From: Halorubrum sp. 48-1-W
Lineage (GTDB): Archaea; Halobacteriota; Halobacteria; Halobacteriales; Haloferacaceae
NCBI RefSeq assembly: GCF_003287355.1
Contig: NZ_QMIM01000001.1
Coordinates: 281,132-345,131, forward strand
Direction: 5' to 3'
DNA length: 64,000 bases
The position numbers and the translations under genes are program-made. Within the stretch, counting starts at the first letter, position 1; each line of letters begins with the position of its first letter. Under the pieces are notes generated by a model. It saw only the letters and a program-made list of their open reading frames with translations, was not told the origin of the DNA and made no database searches. This document shows positions 28,901-36,877 of the stretch, piece after piece.

Positions 28901-31064
28901 GCGTGGTCGCGAGTATCGGCGTCGCGTCCGTGAGGAGGTCCGTCCGCGAGTCGGCCGTGACTGGGTCGTAGCGGGCGAGGTCGGAGTTCTCCTTCAGTCG
29001 CCACGGCTCGTCCCCGTCCCACCGCCAGAGGTGGTACTTCACGGGCGTCGCCACGTCCGGCGCGGTCGCGTCGAGGTCGTCCATGTCCCACCGGATCCCG
29101 ACGGCGTTCGCGGTGTCCGCCGTGACTGGTAGCTCGAAAGCCATCGGTTCCTCGGGCGCCGGGAGCGGGTCGTCGTCGCTCCGGCTCACGTCGAAGGCGA
29201 CGTACCGGTCAATGGCGGGCGTCGACGACGCGGGCGAACGCGCACGGAGGGCCGGCTCCCGTTCGGCCCCTGGCTTCCCCGGCGTGATCGCGCCGGCGTG
29301 ATCGGCGACGATCATGTAATCGTACGAGGCGTCGCCGTCGACCGTGTCGTCGATCCAGTAGAGACCGAGCGCCTGTGCGGCTGCCGGGTCGGTCGCGGCC
29401 GTCAGGACGGAGTCGAGCGGGTTCTGCGTGGAACGCGACGCCACAGCGTCGGGGGTCGCTGCCGGATGGATCAGGTAGCGGCGGGGCAGCGCCGGCCGGA
29501 GCCCGACCCGGCCGCGAAGGTGGAGCCGTTGGTCGGCCTCGTCGACCGATCCGATCCGGTGGGTGTGGCCCTCGTAGACCACGCAGTCGAGGGAATCGCC
29601 GTAGTACGGGCCGCTCACCGGCCGATCGAGCGTACAGATCTCGAGGGTCCGCTCGCCGACCCGGAAGTGGGCCACGTCGACGATCCGATACAGCTCACGG
29701 TCGTCCTCGATGCGGATCCGGCGGCCGACCGTCGCGTCGTCCCACCCGGCGTTCGTAGTGAACACGTACGGCCGGCCGTGGACCGCGATCACGTCCGTGT
29801 GTGACCCCGTCGCGATCCGGAGCCGCGATCCCACGAGGTCGGTCGTCCAGTCGGTGTTCCAGCCGGCGACCGTCGACCCGCCGCCGTTCACGACCGCCAG
29901 GCCGTCCGGGGCGCGAAACGCCGGCATCGTTCGGTTCGCCATCCCACCGCTACCGCCCCCACCGCTACCGCCCCCACCGCTACCGCCCCCACCGCTACCG
30001 CCCCCACCGCCCCCACCGTTGCTGCCCCCCTCATCGACCAGGACCGAAAGCGTGTCGTGGAGCGAGGCGAACTCGTCGCCGAGTAGTTCGTACGCCAGGT
30101 CGCTACCGCCGGCCCCACGATACGGCCGGGAGAGCACGAGTCTGGTGGACCCGTCGGGTGCTTCGCCGACGTCGGTGATCCCGTACGCGGTGGGGTCTCC
30201 GTCGATCCGCAGACAGTCACCGACGAGGTCGTCTTCGGGAGACTGATCGCTCGTAAACGCGTACGAGGAGCCCGGCGAGACGGCGACCGTACCCGTACCG
30301 GACACGGACTCCTCGGCGTCGACGAGGCGATCCGGCGGACCGTACTCGATCCGATCCCTCGCGACCGTCCGGGCCTCGTCCAGGTCGTCGATCGGGCCGT
30401 CCGCGCTGACGGGTGCGTAGTCGGCATGAGCCAGCGGGAGACGGATCGGTGCCGGTGCGTTCGGAACGAGTTGCCACCCCCGACCGAGGGTCGACGAGAC
30501 GAAGTGCGGCGCGACCTCGGTCACGTACACGAGGTTTTGTTTCGGCTCGCCGCCTGTACAGGAGACGGCGTCGATGCGATCGCCGGTGAGTCTGACTTGC
30601 CCGCCCGTCGTCTCCGTCTCGTCGACGACGCGGTCGTCGGTGAGCGCCCGCACGACGACCGGGTCGCTCCCCCCGACGTCGACCGACACGTCGACCGCGT
30701 ACGACGGCTCCGGCAGCTCGATCGGAACCGGATCGCTTCCGACCAGCATCACCGCATCACTGCCGTCGTGTTGGGCGTGAGAGACGCGCTCGTGTTCGGG
30801 AAAGTCGAACCGGTGACCCGCCTCCGTGTGTGCTTCGGTGAGGGGGGTGGCAGGGTCGTGTGCCAACGCGGCGGTCAACCGAACTCGCGGCCGTAGGGGT
30901 GCTTCCCGATGACGCCGCCTGAAGAGGTAGTAGCCGCCACGGGGGAAGCCGCGGTGTGGGGGAAACGCCCATCGAAGGTGGATCCCGGGGGGAAGGGTTG
31001 GGTACTCGTCACGGGGCTGTGCGTCGCCGTCAACGCCGAGGGTTGTCAATGCGAGGTGTGTCAT
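25908..31064 (-). CDS. Giant multidomain protein with Fn3-like segments and (GGGGS)n linker (1718 residues)
   Basis: First gene of the two-gene unit. N-terminus MTHLALTTLGVDGD, then PPGIHLRWAFPPHRGFPRGG at about residues 25-45, a striking motif I cannot assign. Residues about 335-376 are an uninterrupted Gly/Ser linker with (GGGGS) repeats. Fn3-like strand patterns occur around 690-800 (YHLWRWDGDEPW ... WYSYRVVGVDVFGRFSEPSEP) and twice at the C-terminus (about 1515-1620 and 1625-1715; TTYYRVVGVGESGVHTEP, TYDYRLLVLQPTGGRGD). Around 1350-1395 lies an acidic AGDADAESD repeat. No signal peptide, no membrane helix, no catalytic motif. Its stop is 2 nt from the next ATG. Probably forms one complex with the 2641-residue product; possible roles include a surface, tail-fibre-like or polysaccharide-handling assembly (inference). 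Confidence 0.85.
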   Translation of the reverse strand: MTHLALTTLGVDGDAQPRDEYPTLPPGIHLRWAFPPHRGFPRGGYYLFRRRHREAPLRPRVRLTAALAHDPATPLTEAHTEAGHRFDFPEHERVSHAQHDGSDAVMLVGSDPVPIELPEPSYAVDVSVDVGGSDPVVVRALTDDRVVDETETTGGQVRLTGDRIDAVSCTGGEPKQNLVYVTEVAPHFVSSTLGRGWQLVPNAPAPIRLPLAHADYAPVSADGPIDDLDEARTVARDRIEYGPPDRLVDAEESVSGTGTVAVSPGSSYAFTSDQSPEDDLVGDCLRIDGDPTAYGITDVGEAPDGSTRLVLSRPYRGAGGSDLAYELLGDEFASLHDTLSVLVDEGGSNGGGGGGGSGGGGSGGGGSGGGGSGGMANRTMPAFRAPDGLAVVNGGGSTVAGWNTDWTTDLVGSRLRIATGSHTDVIAVHGRPYVFTTNAGWDDATVGRRIRIEDDRELYRIVDVAHFRVGERTLEICTLDRPVSGPYYGDSLDCVVYEGHTHRIGSVDEADQRLHLRGRVGLRPALPRRYLIHPAATPDAVASRSTQNPLDSVLTAATDPAAAQALGLYWIDDTVDGDASYDYMIVADHAGAITPGKPGAEREPALRARSPASSTPAIDRYVAFDVSRSDDDPLPAPEEPMAFELPVTADTANAVGIRWDMDDLDATAPDVATPVKYHLWRWDGDEPWRLKENSDLARYDPVTADSRTDLLTDATPILATTPATGRPRTPEGWPDVRLHATDGTLADGWYSYRVVGVDVFGRFSEPSEPATWVTSAPPGPPTPAGSTHRDVAIRVEDDSSPPSPTAIEAATLDPAAYDDPDELVDADPDDVPANRHVRGDEAYRNWRAGDPERVGIRVRWTWPAAHADLADDVDAFELYVSPGRTNAFGGEVLDVDPTSTGYEVTVGLDDTFDADPGTLAGTRLLVDDAAFPVRAATATAEGVTLTVRPPVPSGDETATDGGSVETDGGETDELVSETDGRATDVVAMFPQVGGALDVDRSEPTVGDRCTVSVPTHYDAGTVSVDAGSTATVDGTTGTVVDGHDTGWTEAVEGMRFRSVDDDVTYTVARVDGPTELVLDREVAASTPGEHLPYRIDHPLWDDERDPDSWDANVATVAYDDTSALVGTDGLTGTDDGTRVYEAFVDAPASEEGEAFAPSRSMPTVYADVAVTAVDDAGHESAVDATATIARVLHETPATPAVPVEPAAFRHATEPDYDGESAYTVRWEPDPDAGDDYGYHVFRALDETLFATDWERRLAAADDGDGDGTTDDDGDGPELSLDPYDPDHERFFPPAYRGDDEATETARETIAAEVNGLTALAEEAVSGDGHDSDDPDGVVVETAMQAYRRLRKPADADDAGDADAESDADGPDDAGDADAESDTDDANDEPDESTAAVLRPATLATLAALPGNEPAFSQRTVDALVPSDHPDRVGPDGDPDDEPDADLCAWVDRFDGSSRNVYCYRVGAIDDAGNRSDIGETDDPPMSYPTMPVRSAGDVPPRRPRIVEATAGHADLDTPDDRAITLRIAGVDDPTLDHLLVYRSRDPERATDLRRADEPEVVADPAAPRDSTAAGGVAVEDGVLEWVDADVEPFTTTYYRVVGVGESGVHTEPTAVASAEAFDRSPPDPPTWDEEDPTVDDDGAVTLSWSPAVGAPSDLRYRVHRRPHGGDEDDWRPVSPWLDRTEYEDGSRGPTATYDYRLLVLQPTGGRGDLTLTEV
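29944..30003 (-). repeat. 15-bp tandem repeat encoding (GGGGS)n
   Basis: Four identical 15-bp units (ccaccgctaccgccc on the plus strand), flanked by diverged ones, encode GGGGS repeats in the 1718-residue protein. The run separates an N-terminal region of about 335 residues from the rest of the protein. Confidence 0.95.
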
Positions 31065-31275
31065 GGGCCGGATCGCTCGGCATCGCCCGGATACAGCGAT
31101 CGGGCGATCCTCGCGAGCCGAGGACCGGACGCTGGAACGCGAAACGACGCCTACGTTCTTTTTTCCGAAACTTTCGTCACTGTTGTCACGAAACGAGAAC
31201 TTAAATTCTTCGGTCAGTGGGGTGGTCCTATCCGTCGATCGCTCCGGAGACCGGTCGATACGGTCGCCGTATCGG
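31065..31275 (-). promoter_or_regulatory. Promoter region of the giant two-gene unit with two inverted repeats
   Basis: 211 bp between the pepF stop and the ATG at 31064. On the minus strand a GAATTTAAG element (about 31202-31210) could be the TATA box. An inverted repeat TTTCGT-(10)-ACGAAA at 31172-31193, with further matched AC/GT inside, would overlap the expected transcription start. A second perfect 8-bp inverted repeat, ATCGCCCG (31082-31089) and CGGGCGAT (31101-31108), lies 18-44 nt before the ATG. Together these imply a regulated promoter and a leader of about 115 nt. Confidence 0.5.
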
Positions 31276-33075
31276 CTACGCCAACTCGAGCAACGTCGCG
31301 ACCTCCTCGAGGTAGTCGTCGTAGATCCCGACGGCTGACTCGATCGGGTCGGGTTCGGCCATGTCGATCCCGGCGAGTTCGACCACTTCGAGCGGGTAGT
31401 CGGAGCCGCCCGCTGTCAGCATCTCGCGGTAGTCGGCTGCCGCGGGCTCGCCCTCCTCGAGCACGCGCTCGACGATCGCGGCTGCGGCGGAGATGCCGGT
31501 CGCGTACTGGTAGACGTAGAAGTCGTAGTAGAAGTGGGGGATCCGCTCCCACTCGCGTTCGATCCCGCCCGAGAGGTCGGCCGGCGCGTAGTAGTCGCCC
31601 TTCAGGTCGGCGTAGAGCTCGTCGAGGACGTCCGGCGTGAGCGCCTCGCCGGCCTCGACGCGCTCGTGGATCCGCTGTTCGAACGTCGCGAACATCGTCT
31701 GGCGGAACAGCGTGGAGCGGAAGCGCTCGAGGTACTCGTCGAGCACGTGCGTCCGGAGCTCCTCGTCCTCGACGGTCTCGAGCAGGTGGTGGGTGAGGAG
31801 GGTCTCGTTGACGGTGGAGGCGATCTCGGCGACGAAGATGTCGTAGCTCGCGTCGTGCCACGGCTGGGCGTCGCTCGCCAGCTCCGAGTGCATCGAGTGG
31901 CCGAGTTCGTGTGCCAGCGTGTACATCGAGGCCACGTCGTCCTGGTAGTTCATCAGGATGAACGGCTGGGTGTCGTAGGTCCCCGAGGAGAACGCGCCCG
32001 AGTGCTTCCCGCGGTTCTCGTAGACGTCGACCCACCGGCTCTCGAGGCCCTCCGTCATCCGTTCCTGGTACGCCTCGCCGAGCGGCGCGACCGCCTCGAT
32101 GATCCACTCGACGGCCTGGTCGTACTCGATATCGGGGCCCTGATCGCCCGTCAGCGACATGTAGAGGTCGTGGCTCTCCAGCGTGTCGACGCCGAGCGCC
32201 GTCCGCTTCAACTCGGCGTGTCGATGGAGCGTCGCGAGCTCGTCGTCGACGGTGTCGACGAGCGTGTCGTACACCTCGACCGGGACGTTCGAGCCGTCGA
32301 GGGCGGCCTCGCGGGCGGTGTCGTAGTCGCGGATCCCCGCGCTCGCGACGTGTTCGCGGACCGCCTTCTCCAGGCTCGTCCCCACGGTGTTGCGCACGTC
32401 GGCCCACTCGTCGTAGAACGTCTCGTGGACCCGCCGGCGGAACTCGCGGTCCGGGTTCGTCTGGAGCTTCGTGAAGTTGGCCTGGGTGATCTCCACCTCC
32501 TCGCCGTCGGGGTCCTCGACGACGCCGTAAGTCATGTCCGCGTTCGTCAGCATGGTGTAGATGTCGCTCGGGGCGCTCGTGACCTCCGAGAGGTCCGCGA
32601 GGACCTCCTCGACCTCCGCCGACCGCGTGTGGGGTTTGGTCCGCAACACGTCCTCGAGGTAGTGTTCGTACTCGGCGAGGGCGGGCTCCGCGTCGACGAA
32701 CGCCTCGACGTCCGCCTCGGTCAGCGACTGGAGCTCCGGGCGGAGGTACGATATCTCGCTCGAGGCCTCCGACTCGAGCGAGGACGCCCTCGCCACCATC
32801 GCCTGATACTTCTGGTTCCGGGTGTCCTCCGCGCTTCGGAGTCGGGCGTACACGACGACCGACGACAGTTCCCGGAACACCTCCTCGCGGAGCCGTAGCA
32901 GTTCGAGGAGGGTCCCGGGGCCCTCCGTGACGCGACCCTCGTAGGCGCCGAGTTCGTCGATCCGTCCCTCGACGGCCTCGTAGGCAGTCGCCCACGCGTC
33001 GTCGTCGTCGAAGACGCTCGCGAGGTCCCACTTGTACGCCTCGTCGATCTCGGACCGCTCGGGAACCGAACTCAT
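31276..33075 (-). CDS. pepF: Oligoendopeptidase F (M3B metallopeptidase)
   Basis: 599 residues, the usual PepF length. N-terminal helical region (YKWDLASVFDDDDAWATAYEAVE, RLREEVFRELSSVVVYARLRS), then the catalytic motif AHELGHSMHS around residues 387-396 (HExxH zinc site with downstream Glu) and FVAEIASTVNETLLTHHL following it. C-terminal YYDFYVYQYATGISAAAAI is characteristic. A cytoplasmic zinc peptidase cleaving short oligopeptides. The ATG at 33075 has GCTTAGTG about 27 nt upstream, consistent with leaderless transcription. Adjacent to but not overlapping the giant genes, so probably unrelated to them. Confidence 0.96.
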   Translation of the reverse strand: MSSVPERSEIDEAYKWDLASVFDDDDAWATAYEAVEGRIDELGAYEGRVTEGPGTLLELLRLREEVFRELSSVVVYARLRSAEDTRNQKYQAMVARASSLESEASSEISYLRPELQSLTEADVEAFVDAEPALAEYEHYLEDVLRTKPHTRSAEVEEVLADLSEVTSAPSDIYTMLTNADMTYGVVEDPDGEEVEITQANFTKLQTNPDREFRRRVHETFYDEWADVRNTVGTSLEKAVREHVASAGIRDYDTAREAALDGSNVPVEVYDTLVDTVDDELATLHRHAELKRTALGVDTLESHDLYMSLTGDQGPDIEYDQAVEWIIEAVAPLGEAYQERMTEGLESRWVDVYENRGKHSGAFSSGTYDTQPFILMNYQDDVASMYTLAHELGHSMHSELASDAQPWHDASYDIFVAEIASTVNETLLTHHLLETVEDEELRTHVLDEYLERFRSTLFRQTMFATFEQRIHERVEAGEALTPDVLDELYADLKGDYYAPADLSGGIEREWERIPHFYYDFYVYQYATGISAAAAIVERVLEEGEPAAADYREMLTAGGSDYPLEVVELAGIDMAEPDPIESAVGIYDDYLEEVATLLELA

Positions 33076-33166
33076 ACGCTCCCGTCGATGCCCGCGACAC
33101 TAAGCCTTGTCAAGACGGAACGGGGAGCGGTCCGGAGGATCACCCGACGCGGGATCGCTCCGTGGC

Positions 33167-33640
33167 TCACCCGCCACTGCCCCACTCCACGAGGTCGACG
33201 GCGAGGACGAGCGCGTCCTCGCCGTCGCGGTAGTACCGCGTCGCCCGCCGGACCGGCTCGAACCCCTCCGCCCCGTACAACGACCGGGCGGGGTCGTTCC
33301 CCTCACGGACCTCGAGTTTGGCGACCGTCGCCCCGGCGGCCCGGAGCCGGGCGAGCCCGGCGCGCAACAGCGCCCGGCCGATCCCCCGCCCGCGGAACTC
33401 CGGATGGACGGCGAGGTCCTTGACGTGGCCGATGTCGCGGCCGGCGTTCGGGGTGACGTCCGCGACGAGATAGCCCACCACGGCCCCCTCCCGCTCGGCG
33501 ACGAGGAACGTCGGCTCGTCGACCAGCTGATCGAAGGCGTCGTACGGCCAGGGGTCCGAGAAACACTCGCGTTCGATCCGGAGCACCGAGAGGAGGTCGG
33601 CGCGCTCGACCGGCCGGATCGACACCTCGGCGGGGGTCAC
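33167..33640 (-). CDS. rimI: GNAT-family ribosomal-protein-S18-type N-acetyltransferase
   Basis: 157 residues from GTG 33640 (MTPAEVSIRPVERADLLSV). A longer in-frame reading to 33718 is rejected because a TTTATTT box lies 26 nt before this GTG. GNAT motifs: RIERECFSDPWPYDAF, VVGYLVADV, then acetyl-CoA-binding VKDLAVHPEFRGRGIGRALL (R/Q-x-x-G-x-G/A) and LEVREGNDPARSLYGAEGFEPV with the catalytic-region Tyr. Matches RimI/ARD1-like N-alpha-acetyltransferases, which acetylate N-termini of nascent proteins in archaea. Confidence 0.93.
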   Translation of the reverse strand: MTPAEVSIRPVERADLLSVLRIERECFSDPWPYDAFDQLVDEPTFLVAEREGAVVGYLVADVTPNAGRDIGHVKDLAVHPEFRGRGIGRALLRAGLARLRAAGATVAKLEVREGNDPARSLYGAEGFEPVRRATRYYRDGEDALVLAVDLVEWGSGG

Positions 33641-33662
33641 GTTCCCGTTTCGGGAGCGCCCG

Positions 33663-33669
33663 AAATAAA
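33663..33669 (-). promoter_or_regulatory. TATA box of rimI
   Basis: TTTATTT on the minus strand, centred 26 nt from the GTG at 33640; decides the start of rimI. Confidence 0.7.
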
Positions 33670-33687
33670 CGCGACGGGCTCGCGACC

Positions 33688-34270
33688 TCAGTCGCGTGTC
33701 GACGGACGCTCGATCCACGGCCCCGTGGCGTCGACGGTCGCCGGCGTCGGCGCGCGAACGACGAAGCGGGCCCCGTTCGGGAAAGGGCCGGTCGGCGTCA
33801 ACGCACCGGCCGGTGACGACGCGGCCGCCGAACTCCGGGGTGACGTCGTCGTCGACGACGGACTCGACCCAGACGTCCCTCCCGTTCGCGCGTCGGATCC
33901 GGTGTGTGACCCGCCGATCGGGGGCGACCGCGGAGAGGGCGTCCGCGACGTCGTCACGGTCGTTCGGGTGGACGTACTCGAGGAAGTCGCTCCCGCGATC
34001 GTCCCGCGGTCCTCGCCGAGAAGCGCCGGCATGGACGGCCCCGCGAACAGCACCTCGCCGTCGACGGCGACCGCGGCGACGAACCGGTCCGGGGCCCTCG
34101 GCAGTGTGCTCCCCGCGTCGGGTTCGCTCGATACGACCGTTTCCGTTCCGTTCGTGGGCGTCCGGTCCGTCGGATCCGGGCGGTCCTCGTCACGGGACCC
34201 CGAACCGTCGGCGTCGGCGCTCGATGCCGTACCGCGGGCGAACCGTCGACTGGAGGGACACGGCTCGATC
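33688..34270 (-). pseudogene. Truncated, frameshifted PAS-domain protein
   Basis: Reading leftwards from about 34,270, one frame gives an acidic linker and the first half of a PAS domain (DRFVAAVAVDGEVLFAGPSM, PALLGEDRGTIAG). At about 33,995 sense continues only in another frame: SDFLEYVHPNDRDDVADAL, RIRRANGRDVWVESVVDDD, the second half of the same PAS fold. The end may shift again (FPNGARFVVRAPTP in the first frame, stopping at 33688). No start codon exists in the first frame before a TAG at about 34,272, where a transposon scar begins. So the gene has lost its start and carries at least one frameshift. Originally probably a sensor protein. Confidence 0.6.
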
Positions 34271-34283
34271 TACAGAGAATACA

Positions 34284-34321
34284 GGAGAGAGCCCACGACT
34301 TCAGTCGGGGGAGGAGGTCAA
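34284..34321. mobile_element. Solo IS200/IS605-type right-end hairpin (degenerate)
   Basis: The string gcccacgacttcagtcgggg followed by ggaggaggtca reproduces the imperfect hairpin and GAGGA-x-GTCA tail that end haloarchaeal IS200/IS605 (IS1341-type) elements. The stem CCCACGAC/GTCGGGGG has one A-G mismatch around a TTCA loop. No tnpA or tnpB is nearby, so this is a scar or a palindrome-associated non-autonomous element. It sits exactly where the PAS pseudogene loses its N-terminus. Confidence 0.65.
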
Positions 34322-34399
34322 TCGTCGGGAGTTCGGATCGATTGATAAACCCACCTGCCTTAATTATCCGCATTGATATCTGGGTGTGGCCGAGGCCGC

Positions 34400-36877
34400 T
34401 CACGCCTCGACGGCCGGGTCGGTCGTCTCGGCGGTCGACGAGCCGGACCGGATCCGGTCCCAGAGGAACAGCGCGGGCGGGAGTGCGACCACGGAGATAA
34501 CGAACGAGTAGAACACGCTCAACGCGATGAGCGTCCCGAAGTCGCCGAGCACGGGCGTGATCGCGAGCCCGAGCGCGCCGGTTCCGAGCGCCGTCGTGAG
34601 CATGCTCCCAGTCAACGCGCCGCCGGTGCCGGTGAGCGTCGTTCGTAGCGACTCCGCCACGTCGTCGTTCTCCCGGTACTCGTCGATGAACCGGGCGGTG
34701 ATGTGGACCGAGTAGGCGATCCCGATCCCGATCGCGATCGAGAGGATCGTCGCCGTCAGGGCGTTGAGCGGGTAGCCGAGAAAGCGCATCGTCCCGACGA
34801 GCGACGTGACGGAGATCGTGATCGGGAACACGTTCACGATCCCGAGCATCGGCATCCCCTCCAGCACGCCGTAGGTGATCACGAGGAACACGCCGCTCAG
34901 CCCGACCGCGAGGACGAGCCCCTGTATCGCCGAGTCGAAGATGATCGCGGTGATCGCGTCGAAGACGACGATCTGTCCCGTGGCGGTCGCAGCGTAGCGG
35001 TACCGCTCGGCCTGCTCCCTGCCGTCCGCGGAGATCTCTTTCTGTGTCGCGCCGCTCTCCACGGTGTACTCGACTTGCGCGCCGCGGCGGTCGTCGGTGA
35101 GGTATTCGCGCGCACGCGGCCCCGCCGGGGAGTCGAGCAGTTCGTCGTAGATCGACTCGAGGTTGCGGTCGGGGATCCCGTTTCCGTCCAGGTCGTTGCG
35201 GGCGACGAGCGCGGCGAACTCCTCGTCGCTTTCGGCGTGTGACCGAATGATCGTCACGATGCTCGTCGTCTCCGCCCGCCCGCCCTCCCCGACCGCCAGC
35301 GTGTCCGGCGGGTCGTCGGTCGGCGCTGCGAGCGCCTCCAGCGCGTGGTCCTCCTCGAAGGGCCCCTCGACGTAGACCGTGAGCGAGGCGTCCTGACTCG
35401 CCTCGAACTCGTCTTCGAGCAGGTTCAGCGTCGACGTGACCGTGTACTCGCTCGGCGCGAACGGCTCGGGAATGTACTCGACGTACCCGGGCTCCTCCTC
35501 GGGCGGGAGGAAGTCCTCCTGTTCGAACGTGGTGTCGACGCCCGCGCCGTACGCACCCAACCCGCCGCCGACGAGCAGTAAGACGACGACGAAGAGCGCC
35601 GGCGCACGCTCGCCGACGGAGACAGAGACGGCCAGAAGCCGGCCGAGCGCGGAGTCCTCGGACGCGATGGGGGTGGTACCGAACTCCGGGACGCCGTAGC
35701 GCTCCCTGAGCCGGTCGATTTCGAGCTTCGCAGCGGGCAAGAACAGCCCGAAGATGAGGAACGTGAAGACGATCCCGACCGCCGAGACGATCCCCAGGTT
35801 CCGGATCGGGTCGAGGTCGGAGGTCACGTTCGCGCCGAAGCCGAACACCGCGGTCACGGTGACGATGACGAACGCGATCGCCAACTGGTCGGCGGCGGTC
35901 CGCATCGCCGGCACCGGTTCGTACCCCTTGACGGTCTCCTCCCGATACCGGTTGACGAAGTGGATCCCGAAGTCCACGCCGACCGCGAGCAGCAGGACCG
36001 GCACGGCGATCTGTTGTTGGTCGAACGGGATCCCGGAGAAACCGAGGAACCCGAACGTCCAGACCAGCGTCATCAACAGCGCGAACAGCCCGAGCGCGAG
36101 GTCGATCGGGTCCCGGTACGCGACGACGAGGAAGCCCAAGATCAGAACGATGACGATAGGCATCACGATGAGCAGCGAGTCGACGATGATCTGGCCGGTT
36201 TCGGCGTTGATCACTCCGCTCCCGAACGTCCGGATGTCGGCGGGCTCGTCGCTCGCGAGCGACTGAACGTCGGTCTGGATCGACTGGAGGTCGTCGAACC
36301 CCTCCGGCACGTCGTGTGTGACGACCGTGATCGTCGTCGACGCCGACGCCTCGTTCGGGTTGAAGTCGTCGGAGACGCCCCTCGAGAAGCGGGGATCGTC
36401 GCTCAGTTCCCGGACGGCCCGTCTGAACTCCGCGTCCGTGGCTCCCGCGACCGCCCGCCGCATCTCCGCGGGCGTCTCCGCCGTCGGATCGATCGATCGG
36501 GCGATGACGGTCGCGGGGCCGTTGGCCGACTCCATTCGGAGGTCCTCGCGGGCGTCGATCCGCTCCAACAGCCGGAGCATCGCCAGCGTCTCCTCGCGGG
36601 TGAGGACGTCGTTCCCGTGGTGGATCAGCTGTGTCGACTCCGTCTCCGACTCGAACGGCTCGTCGAACTCGCTGTTTATCGCGTCGAGCGCCTCCTGTTC
36701 GGGGAGGTCCTCGGAGAACCCCTCCGTCGGTTCCGTCTGCGTCTCGATGGCGCTCATCCCGCCGGCGAACACCGCCGTCACGAGGAGGAACGCGAGGACC
36801 ACCGCTCGCGGCCGTGAGACGATGACGCCGTTGAGTCGCGTGGTGGCGTTCTCGATCCACCGACCGGCTCGGCTCAT
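34400..36877 (-). CDS. RND/MMPL-superfamily exporter
   Basis: 825 residues, twelve predicted membrane helices in the RND order: one N-terminal helix (about 25-45), a large outward loop, a five-helix bundle (about 210-345) with VGVDFGIHFVNRY, another helix near 410, a second loop and a five-helix bundle (about 635-800) with AIGIGIAYSVHITARFIDEY. The repeated (D/E)-(Y/F)-G/S-x-H pattern is that of sterol-sensing-like RND exporters (COG1033). Length is typical of a protomer half resembling MmpL/HpnN. ATG 36877 directly follows the TAG of the COG1361 protein. Likely proton-driven export of lipids or hydrophobic compounds. Confidence 0.92.
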   Translation of the reverse strand: MSRAGRWIENATTRLNGVIVSRPRAVVLAFLLVTAVFAGGMSAIETQTEPTEGFSEDLPEQEALDAINSEFDEPFESETESTQLIHHGNDVLTREETLAMLRLLERIDAREDLRMESANGPATVIARSIDPTAETPAEMRRAVAGATDAEFRRAVRELSDDPRFSRGVSDDFNPNEASASTTITVVTHDVPEGFDDLQSIQTDVQSLASDEPADIRTFGSGVINAETGQIIVDSLLIVMPIVIVLILGFLVVAYRDPIDLALGLFALLMTLVWTFGFLGFSGIPFDQQQIAVPVLLLAVGVDFGIHFVNRYREETVKGYEPVPAMRTAADQLAIAFVIVTVTAVFGFGANVTSDLDPIRNLGIVSAVGIVFTFLIFGLFLPAAKLEIDRLRERYGVPEFGTTPIASEDSALGRLLAVSVSVGERAPALFVVVLLLVGGGLGAYGAGVDTTFEQEDFLPPEEEPGYVEYIPEPFAPSEYTVTSTLNLLEDEFEASQDASLTVYVEGPFEEDHALEALAAPTDDPPDTLAVGEGGRAETTSIVTIIRSHAESDEEFAALVARNDLDGNGIPDRNLESIYDELLDSPAGPRAREYLTDDRRGAQVEYTVESGATQKEISADGREQAERYRYAATATGQIVVFDAITAIIFDSAIQGLVLAVGLSGVFLVITYGVLEGMPMLGIVNVFPITISVTSLVGTMRFLGYPLNALTATILSIAIGIGIAYSVHITARFIDEYRENDDVAESLRTTLTGTGGALTGSMLTTALGTGALGLAITPVLGDFGTLIALSVFYSFVISVVALPPALFLWDRIRSGSSTAETTDPAVEA

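Noticed and set aside
29944..30003. CRISPR or minisatellite array at the 15-bp repeats
   Set aside because: Units are contiguous without spacers and in frame with a GGGGS-coding sequence.
34256..34376. Functional ncRNA (TnpB-type guide RNA) at the hairpin
   Set aside because: Only the terminal hairpin is left; there is no TnpB gene nearby, so a scar is more likely than an active guide RNA.
33954..36860. 968-codon frame opposite or off-frame to the RND exporter
   Set aside because: Arg-rich with no membrane pattern; the exporter frame has regular helices.
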